Shown here in pieces: positions 9,605 through 16,418 of a DNA stretch of 16,518 bases; within the stretch, counting starts at the first letter, position 1; each line of letters opens with the position of its first letter. The DNA lies in NCBI GenBank assembly GCA_026770615.1, contig MU631327.1, positions 328,452-344,969 of the forward strand, given 5' to 3'. The notes beneath the pieces are model-generated. The model did not search any database. It saw only the letters and a program-made list of their open reading frames with translations, and was not told the origin of the DNA. Position numbers and translations under genes: made by a program. The stretch comes from Pavlovales sp. CCMP2436 (Eukaryota; Haptophyta; Pavlovophyceae; Pavlovales).

Positions 9605-10279
9605 ATGTTCGGACAAATTAGAAAACAAAGAAATTCATTTTTTGGTAGACCTACAAGAAGCACTTTTTTGTTCAATAGATATATGAATACTGGTTCGAAT
9701 AAATCTATATCTGTAGATCCTATTGTTGAACAAAATCCACTTTTAGAAAATGCGATGATATACTTAAAAGCATCCTATAGTGATCAGGATGCTATGGAAA
9801 AAATGAAAAATATAGGTTACGATCATGATGTTGCTTTATCAAATAATGAGACCAATGTTTATACCAAAGATGGGAAAGCTTTGATATTACACCGAGGTAG
9901 TTCTAATGCTAAAGATTTTTTAATAAGTGATATTTTACTCGCTTTTAACTACTCAAGTTTAGACCCACGTGTATGGTCTGCTAAAAAGATTACTAGACAG
10001 ACGCAACTAAAATATAATTCTATACCAGATCACGTTGGTCACTCACTCGATGGTTGGTTGGCAGAAATATGCGCAGATCCTAAGGCTTATATTCTTACGT
10101 ATAATAAAGGAGCCAGTCCTTACCATATTGGTAAAGCTGTGTCTTCTAGACAATTAGATATTCGTACACGTGGGGATTTGGTTAGTTTAATGTCGAAATT
10201 TCAAAACAGTAATTCTCTAACTATAGAAAACAGAGGTAAAGGTTTCTTAAACGCACACAATTTAAACAATCTTGATTAA
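9605..10279 (+). CDS. Virophage/PLV-type lipase (class 3-like alpha/beta hydrolase)
   Basis: This unbroken 224-residue ORF has the features of the lipase-like proteins found in PLVs and virophages. They are TNVYTKDGKALILHRGS (a strand with the oxyanion-region HRG), the nucleophile elbow GHSLDG with Ser147, a strand AYILTYNKGASP, then TRGDLVS with candidate Asp191 and FLNAHNL with candidate His218, giving a complete Ser-Asp-His set. The family usually reads GHSLGG; here the second Gly of that pair is Asp149 (a G-to-A change would do it), which may impair activity. There is no clear signal peptide. It diverges from the fibre locus and converges with the minor capsid gene 29 bp downstream. A role in membrane breaching or release is inferred from related viruses. 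Confidence 0.8.
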   Translation: MFGQIRKQRNSFFGRPTRSTFLFNRYMNTGSNKSISVDPIVEQNPLLENAMIYLKASYSDQDAMEKMKNIGYDHDVALSNNETNVYTKDGKALILHRGSSNAKDFLISDILLAFNYSSLDPRVWSAKKITRQTQLKYNSIPDHVGHSLDGWLAEICADPKAYILTYNKGASPYHIGKAVSSRQLDIRTRGDLVSLMSKFQNSNSLTIENRGKGFLNAHNLNNLD

Positions 10280-10308
10280 TATTTATTAATATTTATAAAA
10301 CATGAACG

Positions 10309-11070
10309 TTAAAGCGAACGTATTGTAAAACGGTAAAGGTGTAAAATTTTATCCGTCATTTCGATATCAATGTAATCGATAGAATTGTTACGTAATGGTT
10401 GAGTAATAAAAGGGCGCTCGAACGGGATAATGTCGCCATAATTTGCGTTGTTCGCTATCGAAGCGATTATTTTCCTGCTAGTCATCAAACTGCTGTCATT
10501 CGAATTATCTAATTGTTAAGACTTGTTAGAACATATGTAAATCTGTTTTGGAAAGAGAATATCCCACGTGCCTAACGTCTTAGTGGTACCGACATATGGG
10601 ACTGTTAAAACTTGTATACAAATCCCAAGACGTAGCGATAATCCCGTCGGGGGAATTGTTAAATCTAATGAGGCGTTTGTGTTATCGATTGACATAATTC
10701 GCGTGGTAGCAGAGAAAACTGTAAATGTTAACGGATTTGGGAATGATACACCAGTGTCAGTACGTATTGCGGATTTTGATGACATGGCTGTGGTTATCGC
10801 TAAAACATCGGAATAAAAACCTGAGTCTATCGTAATTGTATAAAAAACGGTTGGTGTTTGTGTGTAAAAAAACGTCAGTGTTTGACCTTCTCCGTATACG
10901 TTTGAAAATTGACGAGACATTTGGATGTTATATAATTGGATAAATAAATCAGATTTAACAGACCTGGGCACGATAGAATTATCGAAATTCCATTGAAATC
11001 TACCGACAGAAGGATCAGAAATATCACTCGTTTGACTTGATAAGAATAATGGATATGGTGCGTTATCCAT
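10309..11070 (-). pseudogene. Minor capsid (penton) protein, interrupted by one in-frame TAA
   Basis: The ATG at 11070 opens MDNAPYPLFLSSQTSD, and the frame is open for 184 codons to TAA at 10516-10518. The same frame then continues for 68 more codons (QLDNSNDSSL, IIASIANNANYGDIIPFERP, IDYIDIEMTDK) to a second TAA at 10309-10311. The full 253-codon length, the beta-rich composition, and a C-terminal part with GDIIPFE and YIDIEMTD suit the single-jelly-roll penton proteins of PLVs and virophages. The gene is the last of the minus-strand structural module and lies next to the lipase. The internal stop falls in CSNKS-stop-QLDN. No frameshift is involved. It is most likely one gene with a nonsense mutation. 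Confidence 0.75.
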
Positions 11071-11119
11071 GTCTATATATAACAGAAGATTTTATTTATT
11101 GCGATTATAAACTTCGGGA

Positions 11120-11572
11120 TTATTCGCGATATTTTTTTTTAGCTTTTATCTTGTTCACTTTAAATTTATTCGAGACTTCTTTAGATATTGACTCAATATT
11201 TCTATCCGGTAATGTATCTATGTATTTTTTAATATCATTAATTTTTTTATTAAGGTAAGCATCTGAAATTTTGCCTGAAAGTAAAGAACTGCGTCTCATT
11301 ACAAAGGGCGCATCGACTTGTTCCTCTGGAATTTTCGGGAAATTTTCCGTTATATCACTACGTCTATAATTTCCGATAGATGATATCAACGATAGACGAA
11401 CTGCCGCTTTATCACGGGGTGCTTGTAAAGCGCGATTTGTTAACATCGCTCCTTCGTCTCTTGCGGTTGATCTTAAGAGATCGTTACGTTGTTTTTCTAA
11501 TTGATTCATTCGACTATCATAGCTTGTGGACAATACATTTGTCTGTCCATTGAAAGTATTTATACTTACCAT
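11120..11572 (-). CDS. Unknown conserved-looking structural-module protein
   Basis: This intact ORF of 150 residues starts at the ATG at 11572 (MVSINTFNGQTNVL); a TTG 12 bp upstream lies in a minisatellite and is less likely. The middle is charged and helical (MNQLEKQRNDLLRSTARDEGA), followed by FPKIPEEQVDAPFVMRRSSLLSG and a strongly basic C-terminus (KVNKIKAKKKYRE). It sits 49 bp upstream of the minor capsid gene on the same strand, so a virion or assembly role is likely from context. I do not recognise the family, and no catalytic motif (for example a cysteine protease triad) is visible. Confidence 0.6.
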   Translation of the reverse strand: MVSINTFNGQTNVLSTSYDSRMNQLEKQRNDLLRSTARDEGAMLTNRALQAPRDKAAVRLSLISSIGNYRRSDITENFPKIPEEQVDAPFVMRRSSLLSGKISDAYLNKKINDIKKYIDTLPDRNIESISKEVSNKFKVNKIKAKKKYRE

Positions 11573-11580
11573 ATTATAGC

Positions 11581-11725
11581 CCAATATTGCTGGACGTACT
11601 TACTTACCAATATTGCAGGACATAGTTACTTACCAATATTGCAGGACGTAGTTACCTACCAATATTGCAGGACGTAGTTACTTAGTAATATTGCTGGACG
11701 TAGTTACTTACCAATATTGTTGGAC
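11581..11725. repeat. 26-bp minisatellite, about 5.6 units
   Basis: Units start at 11581, 11607, 11633, 11659 and 11685, with a partial unit at 11711; the core is CCAATATTGCAGGACGTAG. Units differ by one to four bases. The 26-bp period is not a multiple of three. The last units encode the C-terminus of the unknown protein at 12077-11682 (ILVSNYVQQYY and the stop), so the array seems to have grown from the end of that gene into the intergenic space before the next start at 11572. Confidence 0.95.
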
Positions 11726-12077
11726 GAACCGCTTCGTTTTCAACTCCATAATAACCGACTGTATTACCGTAAATTGGTACTTCGCTTACAATTGGTTGTG
11801 GCTCTTGAAATCGAACCGGATTGAGAGGCTCTTTGAAAAGCCATCGTTCCATCATAGTAGTGATTGGTTGATCTTCTACAGTAAAACCTTTTGCAATATA
11901 TTCTAATTGCATTGAGTAACGGCTTCGTGCTCGACCAGTGTAGTATGTTACTATTTTACCTACATATCGACGATTGAATGCGCCTTTATACGGTTTACCG
12001 TTTAGCAAAAAATTATATTTAGAATTTGGTATAGTGCCTTTTTTCTAACCATTTAATTTATCGATTGAATCGGACAT
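11682..12077 (-). pseudogene. Unknown structural-module protein with an in-frame TAG at codon 11
   Basis: An ATG at 12077, 28 bp after the ATPase stop, opens MSDSIDKLNG. A TAG at 12045-12047 follows, and the same frame then runs for 120 codons (KKGTIPNSKYNFLLNGKPYKG, YVGKIVTYYTGRARSRYS, YNTVGYYG-like Tyr/Gly-rich end) to TAA at 11682-11684. Spacing and the credible N-terminus argue that the true gene starts at 12077 and carries one nonsense codon; otherwise the protein would have to start at a TTG. The basic, Tyr-rich, beta-like sequence is not recognised. Its place between the ATPase and the minor capsid gene suggests a virion component. Confidence 0.6.
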
Positions 12078-12104
12078 GTCTATACTATGGAAAGATATTT
12101 ATTA

Positions 12105-12824
12105 TTATTGTATTGTTAAACGGTTGAATCGATTATAGACATTACCATCTTCATCGATAAACATAAACGCCCTGTCTTTTTTAGTTTGGTCTGGTTTGAA
12201 GATATGTTTTAAATATGCTTCGAAATCTTTGCTGTTTATATTTACTTCGTCTGTGATACTCATAATTTCTTTTTTATTACCTGGTCTTAATATGATAAAA
12301 TTATTTATATTTTTACGAAATATTAGTGGCGCTTGTATTTATGATTGAACTACTAGCCAGAAAGACATACGTAAATGCCTTCGATTACACAAGAATTTTG
12401 TCAGTGTCCGTTGGAGTTCGATATTTTTCATAGAGGCTGCCATATCGTCCATGATAATTAAGCTATTTTTATTATTTTTTGCGTTTTGAACTATTTCGTT
12501 TTCAACTTCTGTAATCGTGTCAAAAGTAAGTTCATGATATAAACGACTTTGATTTTTGAATGGTGAATTTTCCATAGACCTGAACGAGTTTTCTGGTATA
12601 AATAAATATACATAATCGAATACGCTTTTATAGACTGGCGGAGATGATTGCGTTAGAAAAGCTGTGAGCATTGAACTTTTCCCTGACCCCGGACCACCGG
12701 AAAACATTAAACTGTGAGATTTGTTACTTAATGGTTTTGGTATCTGTGGATGGAGTTGATTATCTACGTTACATTTGGGAATAGTTAGCGGGATATCATT
12801 ATGTTCTATTTCTAAGACACTCAT
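12105..12824 (-). pseudogene. A32-like (FtsK/HerA superfamily) genome-packaging ATPase, interrupted by one TAA
   Basis: This would drive DNA translocation into the capsid. From the ATG at 12824, Walker A is GGPGSGKSS (residues 43-51), Walker B is SLIIMDD (about 121-127), and the sensor/arginine-finger region is CNRRHLRMSFWLVVQS (146-161). A TAA at 12339-12341 follows, and the same frame continues with IQAPLIFRKNINNFIILRPGNKKE, the expected distal part of A32-like ATPases, ending with TAA at 12105-12107. Family members normally have VQxY at the interrupted spot, so the stop replaces a conserved Tyr. The whole frame is 239 codons, close to family size. The encoded product would be truncated and probably inactive. 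Confidence 0.88.
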
Positions 12825-12837
12825 TTAATATATCTAA

Positions 12838-12866
12838 ATGTTTTAATTATCATATGACAGGAGTCC
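12838..12866. repeat. 29-bp direct repeat, copy next to the ATPase gene
   Basis: This 29-bp sequence (ending CATATGACAGGAGTCC) is identical to 13762-13790. In this copy the minus strand encodes the last residues of the GIY-YIG protein (GTPVI and TGA at 12850-12852). Together the two copies bracket the GIY-YIG cassette like a target-site duplication. Confidence 0.95.
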
Positions 12867-13641
12867 CTTTTTTTTTCAAGTAGTGTTTTTTCGCCCTAAT
12901 TATAGCCTGTGCTTTCTGTTGATCAGTTAAAACCCTTTTTAAACCTTATTCTTTCCGTTTTGCGTGGTGTGCCTTTGCCCGAATTCGTGCCTTATCTTTA
13001 ATTTCTTCAGTTTGTGTCTCTTTACGATGTTTTTGGATTGCTTCCTTGTTCTTCTCATAGTTTTTTTACGTTTTGCGTTTATCTCTTCCTTGTTTGTTTC
13101 ATACCTAAGTTTATTCTTTTCTTTGATACATTCGTTATTATCTGCTGCCCATTGCTTTTTATATTCTGCTATTTTATCTTTATTTACTTCTACGTACTGT
13201 TTACCATATTCTATAATTTTGTCTTTATTTTTTGGATCATCTCTATATGTTTTGTTCCTACTTTAAAAAACGTTTTTGTTTTCTTCATAACGGTGTTTTT
13301 TTTTCAGAAAATATTTTTTATTGTCTTCATAATATTCTTTATGGGTTCTGCTCGGGTTTTTTGTATTTAAGGAACCTTTTAAAAGTTCATATATTTCACG
13401 TTCTTTTATTCTACACTGTTTCGCATTTTCACACGGATAATTTTCATATATTTCACAACTAAAGTTATCCCACCCACCATTTTCTTGAATATAATCATAT
13501 AATTTAAAATTATCATATTTAGACGCAGATCTATGTTGACTAATTCTTTGTTTAAATTAGTGGTGCTTCCAACATATACTTCTGTTTTGTATCATCTTTA
13601 CACTTCATTGTATATATAACGGTGTTGCTATAGTCTGGCAT
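12850..13641 (-). pseudogene. Degraded GIY-YIG endonuclease with a Lys/Glu-rich repeat tail
   Basis: From the ATG at 13641 the frame reads MPDYSNTVIYTMKC, the position of the GIY strand, then shifts frame near 13585 to TEVYVGSTTNLN, containing the YVG form of the YIG motif. It shifts again near 13555 to QRISQHRSASKYDNFKLYDY, ENGGWDNFSCEIYE and KEREIYELLKGSLNT, covering the conserved Arg and Glu of the nuclease core. The C-terminal half is a charged series (EYKKQWAADNN, YEKNKEAIQKHRKET) typical of GIY-YIG proteins in large DNA viruses and virophages. It carries a TAA near 13263, another frameshift near 13065 and a TAA near 12953 before the final TGA at 12850. It is clearly inactive. Flanking 29-bp repeats indicate it was inserted between the capsid and ATPase genes. 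Confidence 0.8.
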
Positions 13642-13642
13642 A

Positions 13643-13676
13643 CTTCTATACTTCTATACTTCTATACTTCTATACC
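13643..13676. repeat. 8-bp tandem repeat upstream of the GIY-YIG gene
   Basis: CTTCTATA is repeated four times directly upstream of the GIY-YIG start. A 17-bp inverted repeat, ATATCAAAATTTGATAT, lies a little further upstream at 13696-13712. Both are inside the segment bracketed by the 29-bp repeats and may belong to the cassette's own promoter region. Confidence 0.8.
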
Positions 13677-13761
13677 TATGTTTTCTTTAATCTTTATATC
13701 AAAATTTGATATGTTCACAAACTTTTAGATATAATCTATCATTTTTTGTTACTATTATGGT

Positions 13762-13790
13762 ATGTTTTAATTATCATATGACAGGAGTCC
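13762..13790. repeat. 29-bp direct repeat, copy at the 3' end of the capsid gene
   Basis: This copy is identical to 12838-12866. Here the minus strand encodes the last residues of the major capsid protein (GLLSYDN and the TAA at 13767-13769), in a different frame from the one used by the GIY-YIG gene in the other copy. It is presumably the original target sequence. Confidence 0.95.
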
Positions 13791-15020
13791 GTCACTTATT
13801 GTAAGGATTTTATCACACACCACATAAGCGTACATAGTGAGGGCGGAATTGTTACTTGCGATATTTGCTTCAAACAGAATGCCGGACGAAGACGCGAGCG
13901 ATGTACCATTGAGAACAATATCTTGATTTTGGAAGGCGTCGAGCCCAATCGCCACGGCGAACGCTTCATTTTCGTACTGTGCCTGAGTCACTGATGAGGG
14001 GTTGTTCGAAGCATTCAATACTCGCAGAGCCTTGTATAATTCGCTACGCATTTCAACCGTATTTGATACAGGGATTGATGAAACGCGACAGCCCCCGACT
14101 CTCCACGAGTAAGATGTCATTCCCGCCCGTGTGGAAGTTGTACTAGATTTATCTGTGTTTGTTATGGAATTTGATAACGAGCTCATCACAATTATCACTG
14201 ATTGCACCGATTTTGCTCTGCATGGAATATACTAACTTATTGCCCCCAAGTTAGCTGCGACAGTTGAGGTATAACAGAGCACATCAGTTGCAGGAATCGC
14301 CATAATCCCGTTTGGTGTTTTGCTTAAAATTCCTTGTTCTACCGCAGAATCGAGACGAATTACCTCTGATTGCAACATTACTTGCTCTACAAGGATATTG
14401 CCTTCGACTAATGGGGCACCAGTCACCCACGAAAAGATAGGATTGAGTTGAATTTCGATACGAATATCGTCGTTGAGCAAAGAGAGCGCGATAGCCCTAG
14501 AGCACATTCCTGGTCCAAACAATCCAAGCATTGGAATAGCCACGTCGATAGTTGAACCAGACGCTGTTGCCATTGCTCGACCGTTTCTTGGTGTTAAAAG
14601 ACCACCGGATGTTACACCTACCGCATCCGCACATCCCATTGACAATAATGATGTACCACGATCACTCGAACTACAGGTGTGATCGAGCAACATGTTGCCA
14701 TAAATATGTGCGTCAGTTACACTTGATACATGAACAGACCCGATATAAATATCGATCGATTGAATTGGTGAATATCCTGAGCCATCGAGAACGTAAGCAG
14801 TTGTCGCGGTCGCTGTCGAGCGTAATGTATATTGCATATAAGTATTATTCGGATTAAAATATACGCCGCTCGATCCACTGGGGAGCTGGAATATAATACG
14901 ACCGCGACCGGAATATGATACTCCGCTGGTAGGTGCGAGAGTTATACGAGTGGCTTCGGCTTTAGATGATGTCGGGATTTTCTTGTCGAATTCGAATGAT
15001 TTAGGTAGGACGGATTCCAT
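13767..15020 (-). pseudogene. Major capsid protein (double-jelly-roll type), interrupted by one in-frame TAG
   Basis: The ATG at 15020 opens MESVLPKSFEFDKKIPTSSK, and the frame is open for 262 codons to a TAG at 14232-14234. The same frame continues as YIPCRAKSVQSVIIV and YSWRVGGCRVSSIPVSN to TAA at 13767. Features typical of PLV/Maverick capsid proteins are GRIIFQLPSGSSGVYFNPNN, a beta-rich body, an IPxRxKS strand followed by a hydrophobic strand, and a GG-R-x-IPVSN segment near the second jelly roll. The total of 417 codons is plausible for the family. There is no frameshift. The product of the first part alone would lack most of the second barrel. The gene leads the minus-strand structural module. 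Confidence 0.82.
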
Positions 15021-15024
15021 GATT

Positions 15025-15095
<71 letters not shown>
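15021..15095. repeat. TA dinucleotide microsatellite upstream of the capsid gene
   Basis: An almost pure TA run of about 70 bp, with one TG interruption near 15042, lies directly upstream of the capsid start codon. It occupies the position where the capsid promoter should be. Confidence 0.95.
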
Positions 15096-15097
<2 letters not shown>

Positions 15098-15120
15098 ACT
15101 GCCTGCCGCTGCGACTGTGC

Positions 15121-15270
15121 TCATGTACGGGTTTCTAATGCCTCTTTTGGAAGTTCACCGGCAAAATCGCTCATTTTCTTCCTCATTTGATGTTTTGACC
15201 CAAAACCTTGAGCGTGAATTCCCGATTTACCAAAATGCGATTTGACAGATGAAGGTTTAAATCTGTACAT
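15121..15270 (-). CDS. Small basic Gly-containing protein upstream of the capsid gene
   Basis: The ORF has 49 codons from the ATG at 15270, ending with TGA at 15121-15123. It reads MYRFKPSSVKSHFGKSGIHA, QGFGSKHQMRKKMSDFAGEL and then PKEALETRT. It is rich in Lys, Ser and Gly, and codon use looks coding. The gene precedes the capsid gene on the same strand. The frame continues past the TGA into Gln-rich codons and then the TA microsatellite, so it could be the remaining head of a longer protein. I do not recognise it. Confidence 0.4.
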   Translation of the reverse strand: MYRFKPSSVKSHFGKSGIHAQGFGSKHQMRKKMSDFAGELPKEALETRT

Positions 15271-15294
15271 TGTTTTATATACATGGCTTATGGC

Positions 15295-15531
15295 TTAGAT
15301 TTTTTTAAAAAAAAATTCTTCTAAAATTATATATGATTCATCTGGTAACATCGGGAATTTTCTAGCAAAATACGAGGCGGTGCCGTAATCATAGTTTAAA
15401 ACGGGAAACTCTTCTAAGATCTCGTCGATTGTTTTCTCATGGGGAACTTCTGGTTTACTAAAATCAAGCATTGAAAACATCGATACAACGATTTTTACAT
15501 TATTATTTTCTTGGTTCATGATAGTTACCAT
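15295..15531 (-). CDS. Small acidic unknown protein, start overlapping the divergent gene
   Basis: The frame has 78 codons from the ATG at 15531 (or 74 from the ATG at 15519, MNQENNN). It contains SMLDFSKPEVPHEKTIDEIL, EEFPVLNYDYGTASYFARKF and LPDESYIILEEFFFKKI. The sequence looks like a compact acidic helical protein. The open frame extends further upstream, but only antisense to the plus-strand gene at 15530, so these starts are preferred. The ending in AAA/TTT runs is unusual. The family is not recognised; the small proteins at this edge may be early or accessory. Confidence 0.5.
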   Translation of the reverse strand: MVTIMNQENNNVKIVVSMFSMLDFSKPEVPHEKTIDEILEEFPVLNYDYGTASYFARKFPMLPDESYIILEEFFFKKI

Positions 15532-15991
15532 GGATGAAGAAAATAATGAAGGAGTTATAATTTTTGAGGTGATTGATGAAGAAATTGAAGCACCGATTAA
15601 AGAAAAGAAAGAGAAGAAACCACGTTCTGATAAGCAAAAAGAGGCTTTGAAATTGATGATTGAAAACCATAAAGAGCGGGCTATCGTAGAACGTGCTAAT
15701 CGGAAAGAAAAACGTGCTCCCAAATGGTACAGAGAACTTAATACACAAGATAAAGAAATACAAGACATGAAAAGCACTATCGAAATGTTAAAAAACCAAA
15801 CCTTGGACGATAAAAAAGGTTTGGTTGTTGAAGAAAAAAATGAAGAACCTACTAAAAAAACTGGTTTACACGACGGAGTTTATTATCATGAACCACCGAT
15901 TGTTAGACAAACTCCGTATAAAGAGGCTGAAATCATGTATAATTTCGGACCGATGGATAGACTCAGTTTATTGCGTAATGTCTTGCAATAA
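15530..15991 (+). CDS. Highly charged coiled-coil protein
   Basis: The ORF has 153 residues from the ATG at 15530, which sits in ACCATGG, a strong eukaryotic start context; an ATG at 15518 in the same frame is weaker. An acidic head (MDEENNEGVIIFEVIDEEIE) is followed by a Lys-rich KEKKEKKPRSDKQKEALKL and a long helix, then a short heptad segment (DKEIQDMKSTIEMLKNQ) and a Tyr/Pro-rich end (YYHEPPIVRQTPYKEAEIM). The KPRSDKQKEAL-type basic helix resembles nucleic-acid-binding charged proteins often seen in PLVs and large DNA viruses. No enzymatic motif is visible. It is intact and diverges from the small acidic gene, sharing a CCATGG. Confidence 0.65.
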   Translation: MDEENNEGVIIFEVIDEEIEAPIKEKKEKKPRSDKQKEALKLMIENHKERAIVERANRKEKRAPKWYRELNTQDKEIQDMKSTIEMLKNQTLDDKKGLVVEEKNEEPTKKTGLHDGVYYHEPPIVRQTPYKEAEIMYNFGPMDRLSLLRNVLQ

Positions 15992-16271
15992 TTTTTTGAT
16001 TTGTTCCCTTTCCTTCTCCGATAAAAGTGTGTTTGCTGATAGTTGAACAAAATAAGGGGGTTGTGAAATAATAAGGGGGTTAAAATACAACCCCCTTACC
16101 ATTTTTAAACATTTTTATCGTTAAATTCTCTTTTTTATACGTTAATATTATAATATTAAGGGGTTTAAGGGGGTTTAAGGGGGTTAAAATAATGAATTTA
16201 TAATATAAATAAAATAATTTAAAACTAAATAATCTACTTCTTTAAAATAAACCCCCTTAGTCCTTACCCCC
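15992..16271. repeat. Intergenic G/C-tract repeats and hairpins at the right edge
   Basis: This stretch holds no gene on the strand of the preceding ORF. It has repeated AAGGGGGTT units. TAAGGGGGTT at 16072-16081 pairs with AACCCCCTTA at 16089-16098 (7-base loop). Three tandem units of the TTTAAGGGGG type occur at about 16157-16186, and inverted CCCCCTTA units occur at 16253-16260 and 16267-16274. The clusters could form stems or G-quadruplexes. Their terminal location suggests viral end or replication-related sequence, but this is inference. Confidence 0.8.
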
Positions 16272-16418
16272 TTAATTTTCATCATCGTCTGAATCATAAA
16301 CAATTACAGATTTCATCGTAAGTTCTACACCGTTTAGGTTTGTGTAGAATTGTTGTAACGCGTTAACATAGAATGTATTTACCCCATTGTTAGGGTCTCG
16401 TTTTATACTGATAGGGAT
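16272..16418 (-). pseudogene. Headless C-terminal fragment of a viral protein at the right junction
   Basis: The minus-strand frame contains RDPNNGVNTFYVNALQQFYT and NLNGVELTMKSVIVYDSDDD, ending with TAA at 16272-16274. Upstream it meets a TGA at 16419-16421, exactly where AT-rich DNA gives way to GC-rich DNA, and there is no start codon except a late ATG. The fragment therefore looks cut off by the junction. An acidic tail is visible; the family is not recognised. Confidence 0.55.

Noticed and set aside
11581..11725. CRISPR array
   Set aside because: The 26-bp units are directly adjacent with no unique spacers, so this is a minisatellite.
12964..13462. Plus-strand hydrophobic Phe/Leu-rich ORFs
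   Set aside because: They are the complement of the Lys/Glu-rich GIY-YIG gene; AAA/GAA codons read backwards give TTT/TTC.
14205..14240. A very short intron in the capsid gene removing the TAG
   Set aside because: A 21-base GT...AG segment could be drawn here and would keep frame, but such a size is known only in a few unusual genomes and it would remove conserved IPCR residues. A nonsense codon is simpler.
3086..15020. Reassigned genetic code (all stops sense) as the main explanation
   Set aside because: TAA ends most genes here, TAG, TAA and TGA are about equally frequent in frame, and true frameshifts occur in the fibre and GIY-YIG genes. Decay fits better; recoding is kept only as a test.
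14942..15138. Tyr-Ile repeat ORFs across the TA microsatellite
   Set aside because: They are translations of a dinucleotide repeat and not genes.
16150..16190. True telomere repeat array
   Set aside because: There are only about three imperfect units, with opposed C-rich copies nearby, followed by non-telomeric GC-rich DNA.
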